Assembly: GCA_023953845.1 (NCBI GenBank)
Contig: JAMLJC010000001.1
Span: forward strand, 4,412,501 to 4,476,500
Direction of reading: 5' to 3'
DNA from: Rhizobiaceae bacterium
Lineage (GTDB): Bacteria > Pseudomonadota > Alphaproteobacteria > Rhizobiales > Rhizobiaceae
DNA length: 64,000 nucleotides
Below, piece by piece: positions 63,708-64,000 of the stretch. Below the pieces are notes generated by a model. The model made no database searches. It was not told the origin of the DNA and saw only the letters and a list, made by a program, of their open reading frames with translations. Both the position numbers and the translations under genes were made by a program. Every line of letters begins with the position of its first letter. Within the stretch, counting starts at the first letter, position 1.

Positions 63708-64000
63708 TTATTTCTTGACGTTCTCGTTGGCGACCGGCTCGCCCTTCACGCGCACGTCCGAAATCGTGGCGCGTAGCGCCGTCACTTTCATGCCGCCGAG
63801 GTCGACCTCGAGCTCCTGGTCGTTGATGACTTTGGTGACCTTGCCGACCAGGCCGCCGCCCGTCACCACCGTGTCGCCCCGGCGAATCGCCGCCAGCATT
63901 TCGGTGCGCTTCTTCAACTGGGCGCGCTGCGGACGGATGATGAGAAGGTACATGATCACGAAGATCAGCACGAAGGGCAGAATCTGAATCAGGATGTCAG
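63708..64000 (-). CDS. yajC: preprotein translocase subunit YajC, 5' end outside window
   Basis: YajC, a single-span membrane protein that joins the SecDF complex. The helix and its border read FVIMYLLIIRPQRAQLKKR, followed by AAIRRGDTVVTGGGLVGKV and DLGGMKVTALRATISDV. The frame is open to the window edge (residues DILIQILPF before the first in-window GTG), so the true start and N-terminal few residues are missing. It heads the secDF operon. Confidence 0.95.
   Translation of the reverse strand, partial: DILIQILPFVLIFVIMYLLIIRPQRAQLKKRTEMLAAIRRGDTVVTGGGLVGKVTKVINDQELEVDLGGMKVTALRATISDVRVKGEPVANENVKK

Noticed and set aside
60657..63776. 1039-codon open frame on the plus strand opposite secDF and neighbours
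   Set aside because: Its translation is dominated by Arg, Asp, His and Gly, shows no fold or motif, and it lies exactly antisense to secDF, whose protein is unmistakable. Long antisense frames are normal at this GC content.

Overview
The window is ordinary chromosomal DNA of a high-GC alphaproteobacterium, most likely a member of the Hyphomicrobiales close to Phyllobacteriaceae (Mesorhizobium/Aquamicrobium type). Signs of this are the order aroQ-accB-accC-aat, a fused secDF behind yajC, the mfd-sdhE pair, rpiA next to glutathione reductase and gph, DUF2865, IalB and DUF1127 proteins, an alphaproteobacterial SOS box (GTTC-N7-GTTC), and small RNAs with repeated CCTCCTCCC motifs. No prophage, insertion sequence, CRISPR array, rRNA or conjugation gene was found. 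Both window edges cut genes: a UbiH-type monooxygenase on the left and yajC on the right.

Layout. 1-5.9 kb: monooxygenase, AEC transporter, hspQ, IalB-like protein, YejA-like binding protein with a FrnE-type thioredoxin-fold protein. 5.9-9.7 kb: mfd and sdhE. 9.8-16.1 kb: a small unknown, an SDR with a degenerate active site, malic enzyme fused to a phosphotransacetylase domain, DUF2865, gltX. 16.2-25.6 kb: MFS transporter, Tag-like glycosylase, dgkA, a diguanylate cyclase, class II DAHP synthase, a CofD/YvcK-like protein, gor, DUF2059, rpiA. 25.7-33.4 kb: tRNA-Val, DUF5990, gph, an L,D-transpeptidase, a hydrolase/MarR divergent pair, msrQ, DUF971, a second hydrolase, DUF192. 33.4-41 kb: two-domain cold-shock protein, gloA, a Rieske oxygenase, a second MFS transporter, DUF1624, a methyltransferase-like membrane protein, a MerR regulator, mgtE, tRNA-Leu(GAG). 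41-45 kb: lipB, recA and three unusual signals between them. 44.7-52 kb: aroQ-accBC, an inverted-repeat element, aat, map, radC, tig. 52.3-64 kb: tRNA-Leu(TAG), DUF2157/GDYXXLXY pair, a DUF1127 and small RNA locus, aldo/keto reductase, trmFO, a sterol desaturase-like protein, and the yajC-secDF operon with two homologues of mitochondrial complex I assembly factors.

The strongest candidates for little-described biology are small. (1) At 54377-55001 two DUF1127 mini-proteins are followed by two tandem RNAs, each showing three CCTCCTCCC-like (anti-Shine-Dalgarno) motifs with hairpin loops and a terminator. This resembles the Rhodobacter ccaF1-CcsR 'cuckoo' locus and the rhizobial alpha-r14 RNAs. 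(2) At 42174-42322 a 28-residue hydrophobic peptide lies behind a promoter whose spacer is a perfect SOS box, which suggests a LexA-controlled membrane peptide comparable in size and control to SidA or TisB. (3) At 41141-41333 a complete mini transcription unit (promoter, SD, 23-codon ORF, terminator) lies between tRNA-Leu and lipB. (4) A 275-bp element with long terminal inverted repeats supplies the stop codon of accC. None of these peptides or RNAs stands out by ORF length alone.
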